Below, in pieces: positions 42,013 to 48,742 of a stretch of 64,000 bases of DNA. Origin of the DNA: Hymenobacter sp. 5317J-9. GTDB lineage: Bacteria > Bacteroidota > Bacteroidia > Cytophagales > Hymenobacteraceae. Below the pieces are notes generated by a model. It had not been told where the DNA came from, did not search any database, and saw only the letters and a list, made by a program, of their open reading frames with translations. The DNA is taken from positions 4,092,001 through 4,156,000 of the forward strand of contig NZ_CP095050.1 in assembly GCF_022921075.1 (NCBI RefSeq), written 5' to 3'. Every line of letters starts with the position of its first letter. The stretch's first letter is position 1. A program made the position numbers and the translations under genes.

Positions 42013-42870
42013 ATGGACCAACGCATCATCGACCTCTTCGACGAATACACCCACGCCCCGCTGTCGCGCAAGGACTTTATGGAGCGGCTGGTGAAGCTGG
42101 CCGGCGGCACGGCGCTGGCTTTTTCGGCACTTTCCATCCTGGAGCCCGGCTACGCGGCGGCCGCCACCGTGAGCCCGCAAGATGACAACCTGGAAACCGA
42201 GGACGTGAGCTGGCCCGGCGACGGCGCCACCGTGCAAGGATACCTGGTGCACCCCAAAGGCAAAAAGAAACGCGGCGCCGTAGTGGTCATTCACGAAAAC
42301 CGCGGCCTGACGCCGCACATCAAGGACGTGACGCGGCGCGTGGCGCAGGCCGGCTACCTGGCCCTGGGCGTGGATGCGCTGAGTGTAGTGGGCGGCACGC
42401 CGGCCGACGAGGACAAGGGCCGCGAGCTCATCGGCAAGCTCGACCCGCTCAAAAACCTGAATAACTACCTGGCGGCCCTCACTTACCTGCGCGCCCGGCC
42501 CGACTGCAACGGCCGCACCGGCGCGGTGGGCTTCTGCTGGGGCGGCGGCCTGGTGAACCAGCTGGCCGTGCACGACCCCAAGCTCGACGCCGGCGTGGCC
42601 TACTACGGCGCCCAGCCCAAAGCCGAAGACGTAGCCAGAATCAAGGCTACGATGCTGCTGCACTACGGCGGGCTCGACCAGCGCATCAACGCTGGCATTC
42701 CGGCCTACGAGGCGGCCCTGAAAGCAGCGGGCACCAAGTACGAGCTGTACGTGTACGAGGGCGCCAACCACGCTTTCAACAACGACACCTCGCCCGCCCG
42801 CTACAACGCCGAAGCCGCCAAGCTGGCTTGGGACCGCACCTTGAAACTATTCAAGGAAAAACTGGGCTAG
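42013..42870 (+). CDS. Dienelactone hydrolase family protein, exported
   Basis: 285 residues. The N-terminus LSRKDFMERLVKLAGGTALAFSAL is a Tat-like signal with Arg-Lys in place of Arg-Arg. The alpha/beta hydrolase core holds VVVIHENRGLTPHIKDVTRRVAQAGYLALGVDAL, the nucleophile elbow VGFCWGGGLV (Cys175) and YEGANHAFNND (His253). The Cys nucleophile is the dienelactone hydrolase hallmark. It likely opens a lactone or ester in the periplasm; the substrate is unknown. It is 37 bp after the cupin gene. Confidence 0.88.
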   Translation: MDQRIIDLFDEYTHAPLSRKDFMERLVKLAGGTALAFSALSILEPGYAAAATVSPQDDNLETEDVSWPGDGATVQGYLVHPKGKKKRGAVVVIHENRGLTPHIKDVTRRVAQAGYLALGVDALSVVGGTPADEDKGRELIGKLDPLKNLNNYLAALTYLRARPDCNGRTGAVGFCWGGGLVNQLAVHDPKLDAGVAYYGAQPKAEDVARIKATMLLHYGGLDQRINAGIPAYEAALKAAGTKYELYVYEGANHAFNNDTSPARYNAEAAKLAWDRTLKLFKEKLG

Positions 42871-42923
42871 CCGGGCAACCGCGCCGTTTTTAGCGGCATC
42901 TTTGCGGTATCGACCCGGTATTC

Positions 42924-43241
42924 ATGTCGCGTAAGAAGCTACCCCTTCTCTTCGTTGCGTTGGCCTGCAAAGTCAGCAGCAGCATGGCCCAAAGCCAGCC
43001 AGCCCCGGCCCGGCCACCGGCCCCCGACCCTGACTATCAGGAGCTGACGGTGCCGGTGCCGCGCGCCGTGTCATTGGTGACGGACGTGGCCGCAGCCCTG
43101 TTTTCGCGCAACCCGGAGGGTAAAAGCAAAGTGCAGGACATCGTGGACCGCCGCCGCAAACGCTCCGAATCCGGCGACCAGAGCCTGAAAGTCAGCATTC
43201 CGAAGAACGGGCTGACCCGCACGCTGGGATTGGTGGAATGA
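42924..43241 (+). CDS. Small secreted hypothetical protein
   Basis: 105 residues. Signal peptide LPLLFVALACKVSSSMAQ; a Pro/Ala-rich spacer; then VPVPRAVSLVTDVAAALFSRNPEGKSKVQDIVDRRRKRSESGDQSLKVSIP, a helical plus basic segment. No family recognised. A near-match -7 box (CATCTTTG) lies about 30 bp upstream. A long inverted repeat follows after 22 bp. Confidence 0.6.
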   Translation: MSRKKLPLLFVALACKVSSSMAQSQPAPARPPAPDPDYQELTVPVPRAVSLVTDVAAALFSRNPEGKSKVQDIVDRRRKRSESGDQSLKVSIPKNGLTRTLGLVE

Positions 43242-43263
43242 GATGGAGCAAACGAAAAAAAAT

Positions 43264-43370
43264 GAACGTCATGCAGAGCGCAGCGAAGCATCTTGCCCGC
43301 CACCACTAATCCAATCGACAGGATTTACTGGTGGCGGGCAAGATGCTTCGCTGCGCTCTGCATGACGTTC
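43264..43370. repeat. Long inverted repeat, GTCATGC-type family
   Basis: Arms GAACGTCATGCAGAGCGCAG plus CGAAGCATCTTGCCCGCCAC and their reverse complement. The loop contains CTAATCCAATCGACAGGATT, the reverse complement of the loop in copy 1 (5582-5687). It sits between convergent genes. Confidence 0.92.
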
Positions 43371-43395
43371 CGATAATCGAAACATTCGTTCTGCC

Positions 43396-44952
43396 TTACT
43401 GCGGCTTCGCGGCTGAGGGCAGCGGCTTGCGGGGCAGCTTCTGGTCGCGCATGGCGGCATCGTACACGAAGCTGGCCACCACCACGGACGCTTGTTTCAG
43501 GTCGTCGGCAATGAGACGGTCGTAGGTGTCCTGATTGGTGTGGTGGGTGACGGGGAAGTAGTCGAGGCCGTCTTGGATGAACTGGAAACCGGGCAGGCCC
43601 ACAGCGTCGAAGGCGATGTGGTCGGTGCTGCCGGTGTTGCGCAGGGTCACGGTGCTGGCGCCGAGGTCGGCAAAGGGTGCCAGCCACTGCTGGAAGATGG
43701 GCGCTACAGCCTCGTTGCCCTGGGCGTAGATGCCGCGGATTTTGCCGCCGCCGTTGTCGAGGTTGAAGTAGGCCGCCAGTTTCTCGTGCTCGGGCTTGAG
43801 CTGCATGGTGGCGGGGTCGGCGAAGTGGTTTTTCACGTAGCCGCGCGAGCCGTGCAGGCCTTCCTCCTCTTCGCCCCACAGGGCAATGCGGATGGTGCGG
43901 CGCGGCTTCAGGCCGGTGGCTTTGAGGATGCGGACGGCCTCCATCATTACGGCGCAGCCGGCCGCGTTGTCGGTGGCGCCGGTGGCGGCGTGCCAGGAGT
44001 CGAGGTGGCCGCCGAGCATCACCACTTCCGATTTCAGCTTTTTGTCGGTGCCGGGGATTTCGGCCACCACGTTGTAGCCCTTTAAATCCTGGGTTTGGAA
44101 ACGGGTTTTGGTTTCCATTTCCACCTCCACCGGTACGCCGGCTTCTACCAGCCGGATGAGGCGCAACTGGTCTTCGGGTGCGGTTTCAATTTCGGGCAGC
44201 GCGGGCTTGGCGTCGGCGGCGTAGGGCGCGCCGTTGCTGGTGTTGAAAGTGCCATAAATGCCGCCACGGGCACTGAGCACGCCAGCCGCGCCTTCGGCCA
44301 CCAGCATATCGGCCACGGCGGTGCGCAGGGCGGCCATCGCCTTGCGGGAAGCCAGCATGGCAGCATCGGGAGCGGTGCGGGTAGGGTTGCTGGCCGGCTC
44401 GGCCATTTTCTTCAGGTCCTCATCGGAATAGCGCCGGATGGCGCCTTCGGTAGCGGGCTTGAGGGGCGCGGCCACGCTCATCACCACGATTTTGTCGCGC
44501 AGTTGGCCTTTGTACTGGGCCAGGTCGGCCTCGGTGGCGGCTTTCATCACCACCACTTGCTTGCGCACGGGGCCGGGCGTGCTGGGCGTCCAGGCCTTCG
44601 GAATGCCCACTAGGGCGTGGTAGTAGGGCGCCGTCATGGCCACGTACGACTTCTCGATGTCCCAGCCGCGGCCGAAGTCACCCCAGGCTTCGATGTTGGC
44701 GTTCGTGAGGCCGTATTTGGCGAGTTGGGCCTTGGTCCATTCGTTGGCGCGCTTCAGGCCGTCGGAGTTGGCGAGGCGCGGGCCGTTCACGTCGGTGAGG
44801 TAAAAGGCCGTTTCCATCACCTTGGAGCGGTTCATGCCTTCGTCGCGGATTTTGGCCAGCGCGGCGGCATCGAGCTTTTCGGACGATTGGGCCGCGGCGG
44901 GCGCTGGGCTGGCCAGGCTTCCGGCCAGGGTCAGGAGGACAAGTTTATTCAT
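43396..44952 (-). CDS. M28 family aminopeptidase, exported
   Basis: 518 residues. Signal peptide MNKLVLLTLAGSLASPAPAAAQ. A PA-domain-like insertion precedes the peptidase core VVMLGGHLDSWHAATGATDNAAGCAVMMEAVRIL (zinc His and Asp), LWGEEEEGLHGSRGYVKNH (catalytic Glu and metal Glu), and TGSTDHIAFDAVGLPGFQF (third His/Asp block). These are the zinc ligands and base of M28 aminopeptidases (Y/Q). It acts in the periplasm or outside the cell on N-termini of peptides. Confidence 0.92.
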   Translation of the reverse strand: MNKLVLLTLAGSLASPAPAAAQSSEKLDAAALAKIRDEGMNRSKVMETAFYLTDVNGPRLANSDGLKRANEWTKAQLAKYGLTNANIEAWGDFGRGWDIEKSYVAMTAPYYHALVGIPKAWTPSTPGPVRKQVVVMKAATEADLAQYKGQLRDKIVVMSVAAPLKPATEGAIRRYSDEDLKKMAEPASNPTRTAPDAAMLASRKAMAALRTAVADMLVAEGAAGVLSARGGIYGTFNTSNGAPYAADAKPALPEIETAPEDQLRLIRLVEAGVPVEVEMETKTRFQTQDLKGYNVVAEIPGTDKKLKSEVVMLGGHLDSWHAATGATDNAAGCAVMMEAVRILKATGLKPRRTIRIALWGEEEEGLHGSRGYVKNHFADPATMQLKPEHEKLAAYFNLDNGGGKIRGIYAQGNEAVAPIFQQWLAPFADLGASTVTLRNTGSTDHIAFDAVGLPGFQFIQDGLDYFPVTHHTNQDTYDRLIADDLKQASVVVASFVYDAAMRDQKLPRKPLPSAAKPQ

Positions 44953-45277
44953 TGAATGAGCTGTAAGACGGTTTTTTCGTCTCTAAGGTAGGCAAAACCG
45001 AGGGGGCGCCGCAGCCCATGAGAGCTTTTCAAGCGCCATAAAACGCCTTTTGGAGCGCCATGCCGCGATGGTATCGGCGGTTCGGTCTGGCAATTCAGCC
45101 GCTTGGTCGGTGCCCGGCGCCTGCCCGTCCAGCCCGGCGTTTTTGGCCGCATTTCGGCCGGTGGTTTGCAAATACCCTGGCAGAACGAGTCGATTCACAA
45201 CCCCCGGAGCCCGCTGCCTGCAGCACACGAGCCCAGCCTTTTCAATCTCCACTCCTCACTTTCTTCATTCAGAAATC
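44953..45277. other. Divergent intergenic region between the M28 peptidase and a small secreted protein
   Basis: 325 bp between divergent starts. I see no repeat copy, terminator or exact -7 box. A T-rich tract near 44973 and the CT-rich leader of the plus-strand gene are the only visible features. Confidence 0.4.
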
Positions 45278-45688
45278 ATGAAAGCTTCCTTGTTTTCCCT
45301 CCTCGCCGCCGCCGCCCTGTTCACTTCCACCGCTTCTTTCGCCGCCGAAGGTCCTTTCGACCACCGCTACGACGACCGCAACAGCAAAGACTTCAACTAC
45401 GGCTACGACCGCAACCACCGCGTGACCGCCGCCGAAAAAGCCCGCTGGGAAGCCGCCCACCGCAACGACCGCCGCGACAACGATGACCACTTCGACCGCA
45501 ACCAGAACTACGGCTACGACCGCAACCACCGCGTAACGGCCCAGGAGCGGGCCCGCTGGGAAGCCCAGCAGCGCGCCCAGCGCGAAGCCCAAGAACGTGC
45601 CCAGCGCGAAGCCCAAATCCGGGCCCAGCGCGAAGCCCAGGAACGCGCCCGCTACGAAGCCGCGCATCGCCAGTATGGCCGCCGCTAA
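45278..45688 (+). CDS. Small secreted protein with duplicated YGYDRNHRVTA motif and RAQREAQ repeats
   Basis: 136 residues from the ATG at 45278. Signal peptide MKASLFSLLAAAALFTSTASFA. The mature part carries two copies of YGYDRNHRVTAxEKARWEAxxR (about residues 46-67 and 81-102; the second has RxR in place of KxR), then a run of four or five RAQREAQE/IRAQREAQ repeats, then RQYGRR. It is almost entirely charged and probably forms a long helix. No known family. A terminator follows. Confidence 0.68.
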   Translation: MKASLFSLLAAAALFTSTASFAAEGPFDHRYDDRNSKDFNYGYDRNHRVTAAEKARWEAAHRNDRRDNDDHFDRNQNYGYDRNHRVTAQERARWEAQQRAQREAQERAQREAQIRAQREAQERARYEAAHRQYGRR

Positions 45689-45714
45689 GCCCTGGCCCTG
45701 TTAACCCCGCCGCT

Positions 45715-45749
45715 AAAGTCCCGTTCCATACGCTGGAACGGGGCTTTTT
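45715..45749 (+). terminator. Rho-independent terminator
   Basis: Stem AAAGTCCCGTTCCA/TGGAACGGGGCTTT plus T-run. Confidence 0.85.
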
Positions 45750-45802
45750 CGCGGTAATCACCAAAGCTCCACTTTTTTCCATTTCTCACCCCCACATTCA
45801 AC

Positions 45803-46378
45803 ATGAAAAAGTACCTATTGCCTCTGTTCGCCGCGTTCGCCTTCACCGTAGGCACCGCCGCTGCTCAAACCACCCCCGACGGCGCCGGCATGCAGGGCCC
45901 GGGCCGCGGCTACGGCCGCATGCAAGGCTCGCCCGAGGAAATGGCCAAGCGCCAGACCGAGCGCATGACCCAGGAGCTGGGCCTCAGCGCCGACCAGGCC
46001 GCCAAAGTGCAGCAAATCATGATGGCCCGCGGCCAGGAAATGCAGTCGATGCGCGGCCAGATGGCGGGCGGCGACCGCGAAGCCATGCGCACCCAGATGC
46101 AAACCATGCGCACGAAGTATGACGCGCAGTTTAAGGAAGTGCTGACCGCCGACCAGTACACCAAATACACCGCCATGGAAGCCGACCGCATGAACCGCGG
46201 CGGCGGGCGTGGCATGGGTGGCCCGAGCATGGGCGGCCCCGACGGCGACGGCATCGACAAGATGAAGGCCAAAACCGACGACGGCACCAAGGTGAAAACC
46301 AAGGATGACAAGCTCAAAATCAAAGAAGACAAGGCCAAAGCCAAGGCCGAGAAGCTTAAGCTGAAAGCCGACAAGTAA
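45803..46378 (+). CDS. Spy/CpxP-like periplasmic protein with Lys-rich tail
   Basis: 191 residues. Signal peptide MKKYLLPLFAAFAFTVGTAAAQ. The middle holds LGLSADQAAKVQQIMMARGQEMQSM and KEVLTADQYTKYTAMEADR, the two helical LTxxQ-type segments of the Spy/CpxP/LTXXQ family. The last 45 residues are a Lys/Asp/Ala repeat (KLKIKEDKAKAKAEKLKLKADK) that is unusual for the family. It may be a chaperone-like envelope stress protein. Confidence 0.75.
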   Translation: MKKYLLPLFAAFAFTVGTAAAQTTPDGAGMQGPGRGYGRMQGSPEEMAKRQTERMTQELGLSADQAAKVQQIMMARGQEMQSMRGQMAGGDREAMRTQMQTMRTKYDAQFKEVLTADQYTKYTAMEADRMNRGGGRGMGGPSMGGPDGDGIDKMKAKTDDGTKVKTKDDKLKIKEDKAKAKAEKLKLKADK

Positions 46379-46403
46379 GCCCTTGCGCTGCCACCTGGCA
46401 CCC

Positions 46404-46436
46404 AAAAAAGCCCCGACCATCTGGCCGGGGCTTTTT
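46404..46436. terminator. Bidirectional terminator between the Spy-like gene and the polysaccharide locus
   Basis: Stem AAAAAGCCCCG/CGGGGCTTTTT with a loop of about 10 bases and T-runs on both sides. It closes both the plus-strand Spy-like gene and the minus-strand mannonate dehydratase gene. Confidence 0.88.
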
Positions 46437-46467
46437 CATGCCCTGCTGCATCAGCAATACCTATGGG

Positions 46468-47637
46468 TTATTCATTAAGGCCGCGGCTGATGCCCAGTTC
46501 GAGGCCGCGCAGCTCGGCCAGGCCGCGCAGGCGGCCGATGGCCGAATAGCCGGGGTTGGTTTTCTTTTTCAGGTCGTCGAGCATCTGGTGGCCGTGGTCG
46601 GGGCGCATGGGCAGGTTCACGCCCCGCTGGCGCATGGCCAGCACCAGCTCGCGCATCACGGCGTACATGTCCACGTCGCCCTCCAGGTGGTTGGCTTCGT
46701 AGAAGTTGCCGTCGGCGTCGCGCTGGGTGCTGCGCAAATGAATGAAATGAATGCGCCCGGCAAATTGGCGCACCATGGCGGGCAGGTCATTATCAGCCCG
46801 CACGCCAAAGGAGCCGGTGCAGAAGCACAGCCCGTTGGCGGGCGAGGGCACGGCGGCGGCCAGGGCGGCCACATCGGCGGCGGTGCTCACCACGCGCGGC
46901 AGGCCCAGAATGGGGTACGGCGGGTCGTCGGGGTGAATGGCGAGGCGGATGCCCACTTCCTCGGCCACCGGCACAATTTCCCGCAGAAACAGAATCAGGT
47001 GCTCGCGCAGCCGGGCCGCGTCGATGCCGGCGTACGCATCCAGCGCCTGCTGAAACTGGGCCAGCGTGAAGCTCTCTTCGCTGCCCGGCAGCCCGGCAAT
47101 GATGTTGCGCTGCAGCAGCTGGCGCTCGTCGTCGCTCATGGCGGCGAGGCGGGCTTCGGCCCGAGCCAGCTCCTCGACGGTGTAGTCCTGGGCGGCGTTT
47201 TGCCGCTTCAGCAGCAGCGCATCGAAGGCCACGAAGGCGATTTTTTCGAAGCGCAGGGCCCGGGAGCCGTCCTCCACCTCGTAGGCCAGGTCGGTGCGCG
47301 TCCAGTCCAGCACGGGCATGAAATTATACGTCACCGTGAAGATGCCGCAGGCCGCCAGATTGCGCAGGCTCTGCTGGTAGTTGGCGATGTAGCGCGGGAA
47401 ATCGCCGGTGCGGGTTTTGATATTTTCGTGCACGGGCACGCTTTCCACCACGCTCCAAATGAGACCAGCGCCGGCCACTTCGGCCTGACGTTTTTTGATT
47501 TCCTCGACAGGCCATACCTGGCCGTTGGGGACGTGGTGCAGGGCTGTCACCACATCGGTGGCGCCGGCCTGGCGGATGTCGGCCAGGCTCACGGGGTCGT
47601 TGGGGCCGTACCAGCGCCAGCTTTGAAGGATGGGCAT
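46468..47637 (-). CDS. uxuA: Mannonate dehydratase
   Basis: 389 residues. N-terminal QSWRWYGPNDPVSLADIRQAGATDVVTALHHVPNGQVW (conserved start of UxuA), VESVPVHENIKTRTG, YNFMPVLDWTRTDLAYE, the long barrel core with metal ligands (IHPDDPPYPILGLPRVV, LCFCTGSFGVRADND, IHFIHLRSTQRDADGNFYEANHLEGDVDMYAVM) and RPDHGHQMLDDLKKKTNPGYSAIGRLRGLAELRGLE near the end. It dehydrates D-mannonate to 2-keto-3-deoxygluconate. As last gene of the polysaccharide locus it points to glucuronate or fructuronate catabolism. Confidence 0.95.
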   Translation of the reverse strand: MPILQSWRWYGPNDPVSLADIRQAGATDVVTALHHVPNGQVWPVEEIKKRQAEVAGAGLIWSVVESVPVHENIKTRTGDFPRYIANYQQSLRNLAACGIFTVTYNFMPVLDWTRTDLAYEVEDGSRALRFEKIAFVAFDALLLKRQNAAQDYTVEELARAEARLAAMSDDERQLLQRNIIAGLPGSEESFTLAQFQQALDAYAGIDAARLREHLILFLREIVPVAEEVGIRLAIHPDDPPYPILGLPRVVSTAADVAALAAAVPSPANGLCFCTGSFGVRADNDLPAMVRQFAGRIHFIHLRSTQRDADGNFYEANHLEGDVDMYAVMRELVLAMRQRGVNLPMRPDHGHQMLDDLKKKTNPGYSAIGRLRGLAELRGLELGISRGLNE

Positions 47638-47644
47638 CTTTTTC

Positions 47645-47668
47645 AGTTAACAGTTAGCAGTGAACAAT
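47645..47668. repeat. Second copy of the AACTGTTAACTG-type dispersed repeat
   Basis: AGTTAACAGTTAGCAGTGAA plus CAAT at 47645-47668 differs from the copy at 5003-5025 by one base. It sits between uxuA and a GTCATGC-type repeat. Confidence 0.6.
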
Positions 47669-47686
47669 GGGCAGCTATCACTCGCA

Positions 47687-47790
47687 CGCCATGCTGAGCG
47701 CAGCCGAAGCATCTCGCGTGCAATAGTAAACCCAATCGAAAAGATTACTACCCCACGCGAGATGCTTCGGCTGCGCTCAGCATGACGTTC
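47687..47790. repeat. Long inverted repeat, GTCATGC-type family
   Basis: Arms CGCCATGCTGAGCGCAGCCG plus AAGCATCTCGCG and their reverse complement (one arm has GCCATG where others have GTCATG). The loop contains CCCAATCGAAAAGATTA. It lies between uxuA and the SDR gene of the locus. Confidence 0.9.
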
Positions 47791-47813
47791 TTTATCTTGT
47801 TCAGGGAGTAAAA

Positions 47814-48635
47814 TCAGACCCCGCTGAACGCGTTAAAACCGCCATCTACTACCACCGTTTCGCCGTTCACGAAGCGGGAGGCGTTGCTGAGCAGGTAGAT
47901 GAGCGTGCCGGTCAGCTCTTCGGGCTCGCCGAAGCGCTGGAAGGGCGTGTGGTCGATGAACTTGCGGGCGCGGTCGGTGTGCGAGCCGTCGGCGGCCACG
48001 AGCAAGCCGCGGTTTTGCTCGGTGAGAAACACGCCGGGCGCAATGGCGTTCATGCGAATGCCGCCGCCGTAGCGCTGGCCCAGCTCGTTGGCCATCCAGC
48101 GGGTGTAGCCTTCGATGGCGGTTTTGGCCAGGGTGTAGCCCATCACGCGGGTGAGCGGGCGCTGGGCCGTGAGCGAGGAAATGTTGACAATGGAGCCCGT
48201 GCCCTGCCCCGCCATCACGCGGCCAAACACGGTGGTCGGAATCACGGTGCCGAACAGGTTCAAATCGACGGCGCGGCGGGTGTCCTCAATGCCCACGTCG
48301 AACAGGTTCTGGTCGGGGCCCACGGTGGCGCCGGGCATGTTGCCGCCCGCCGCGTTTACGAGGCCATCGATGCGGCCCCAGGTGGTCATGATTTTATCGC
48401 AGGCGGCACGCATCTGGGCCGGGTCGAGCACGTCGCCGAGCACCACCAGCGCTTCGCCTCCGATGGCCCGAATGGCCTCGGCCCGCGCCTGGGCCCGCGC
48501 AGCATTGCGGCCCAGAATGGCCACTTTGGCGCCCGCCTCGGCCACGGCCAGCGACATGGATGCGCCCAGCACCCCGGTGGCGCCCGTGATAACGACGACT
48601 TTATCGGCTAATGAAAATTGGTTAGGCGTTGGCAT
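47814..48635 (-). CDS. SDR family oxidoreductase, probable fructuronate/mannonate reductase
   Basis: 273 residues from the ATG at 48635. The Rossmann motif TGATGVLGASM, NAAGGN, catalytic NISSLT and YTLAKTA (Tyr-x-x-x-Lys), and the C-terminal GETVVVDGGFNAFSGV match classical SDRs. A SDR next to UxuA in Bacteroidota PULs often reduces D-fructuronate to D-mannonate, substituting for UxuB. The role is inferred from context, as SDR sequence alone does not set substrate. The longer frame starts in a palindromic repeat. Confidence 0.82.
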   Translation of the reverse strand: MPTPNQFSLADKVVVITGATGVLGASMSLAVAEAGAKVAILGRNAARAQARAEAIRAIGGEALVVLGDVLDPAQMRAACDKIMTTWGRIDGLVNAAGGNMPGATVGPDQNLFDVGIEDTRRAVDLNLFGTVIPTTVFGRVMAGQGTGSIVNISSLTAQRPLTRVMGYTLAKTAIEGYTRWMANELGQRYGGGIRMNAIAPGVFLTEQNRGLLVAADGSHTDRARKFIDHTPFQRFGEPEELTGTLIYLLSNASRFVNGETVVVDGGFNAFSGV

Positions 48636-48647
48636 AAGATTGCAGGG

Positions 48648-48742
48648 TGCGGGGCTTGCCCCCGCCCGTCGTGGAAAGGAATTGAAATAGAAATGAGGGT
48701 AGCGGCGCGGCCGTCCGGGCAGGGACAAGGCCCGCCCCTACT
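48648..48742. repeat. Degenerate inverted repeat, GGGGCTTGCCCCCGCCCG type
   Basis: GTGCGGGGCTTGCCCCCGCC at 48648 is mirrored by GGGCAGGGACAAGGCCCGCC (near 48717) and CCTAC. Arms have drifted. The right arm overlaps the stop codon of the GH3 gene at 48738. Confidence 0.55.

Noticed and set aside
5582..47790. CRISPR array made of the GTCATGC-type repeats
   Set aside because: Copies are kilobases apart, each is an inverted pair rather than a direct repeat with spacers, and no cas gene is present.
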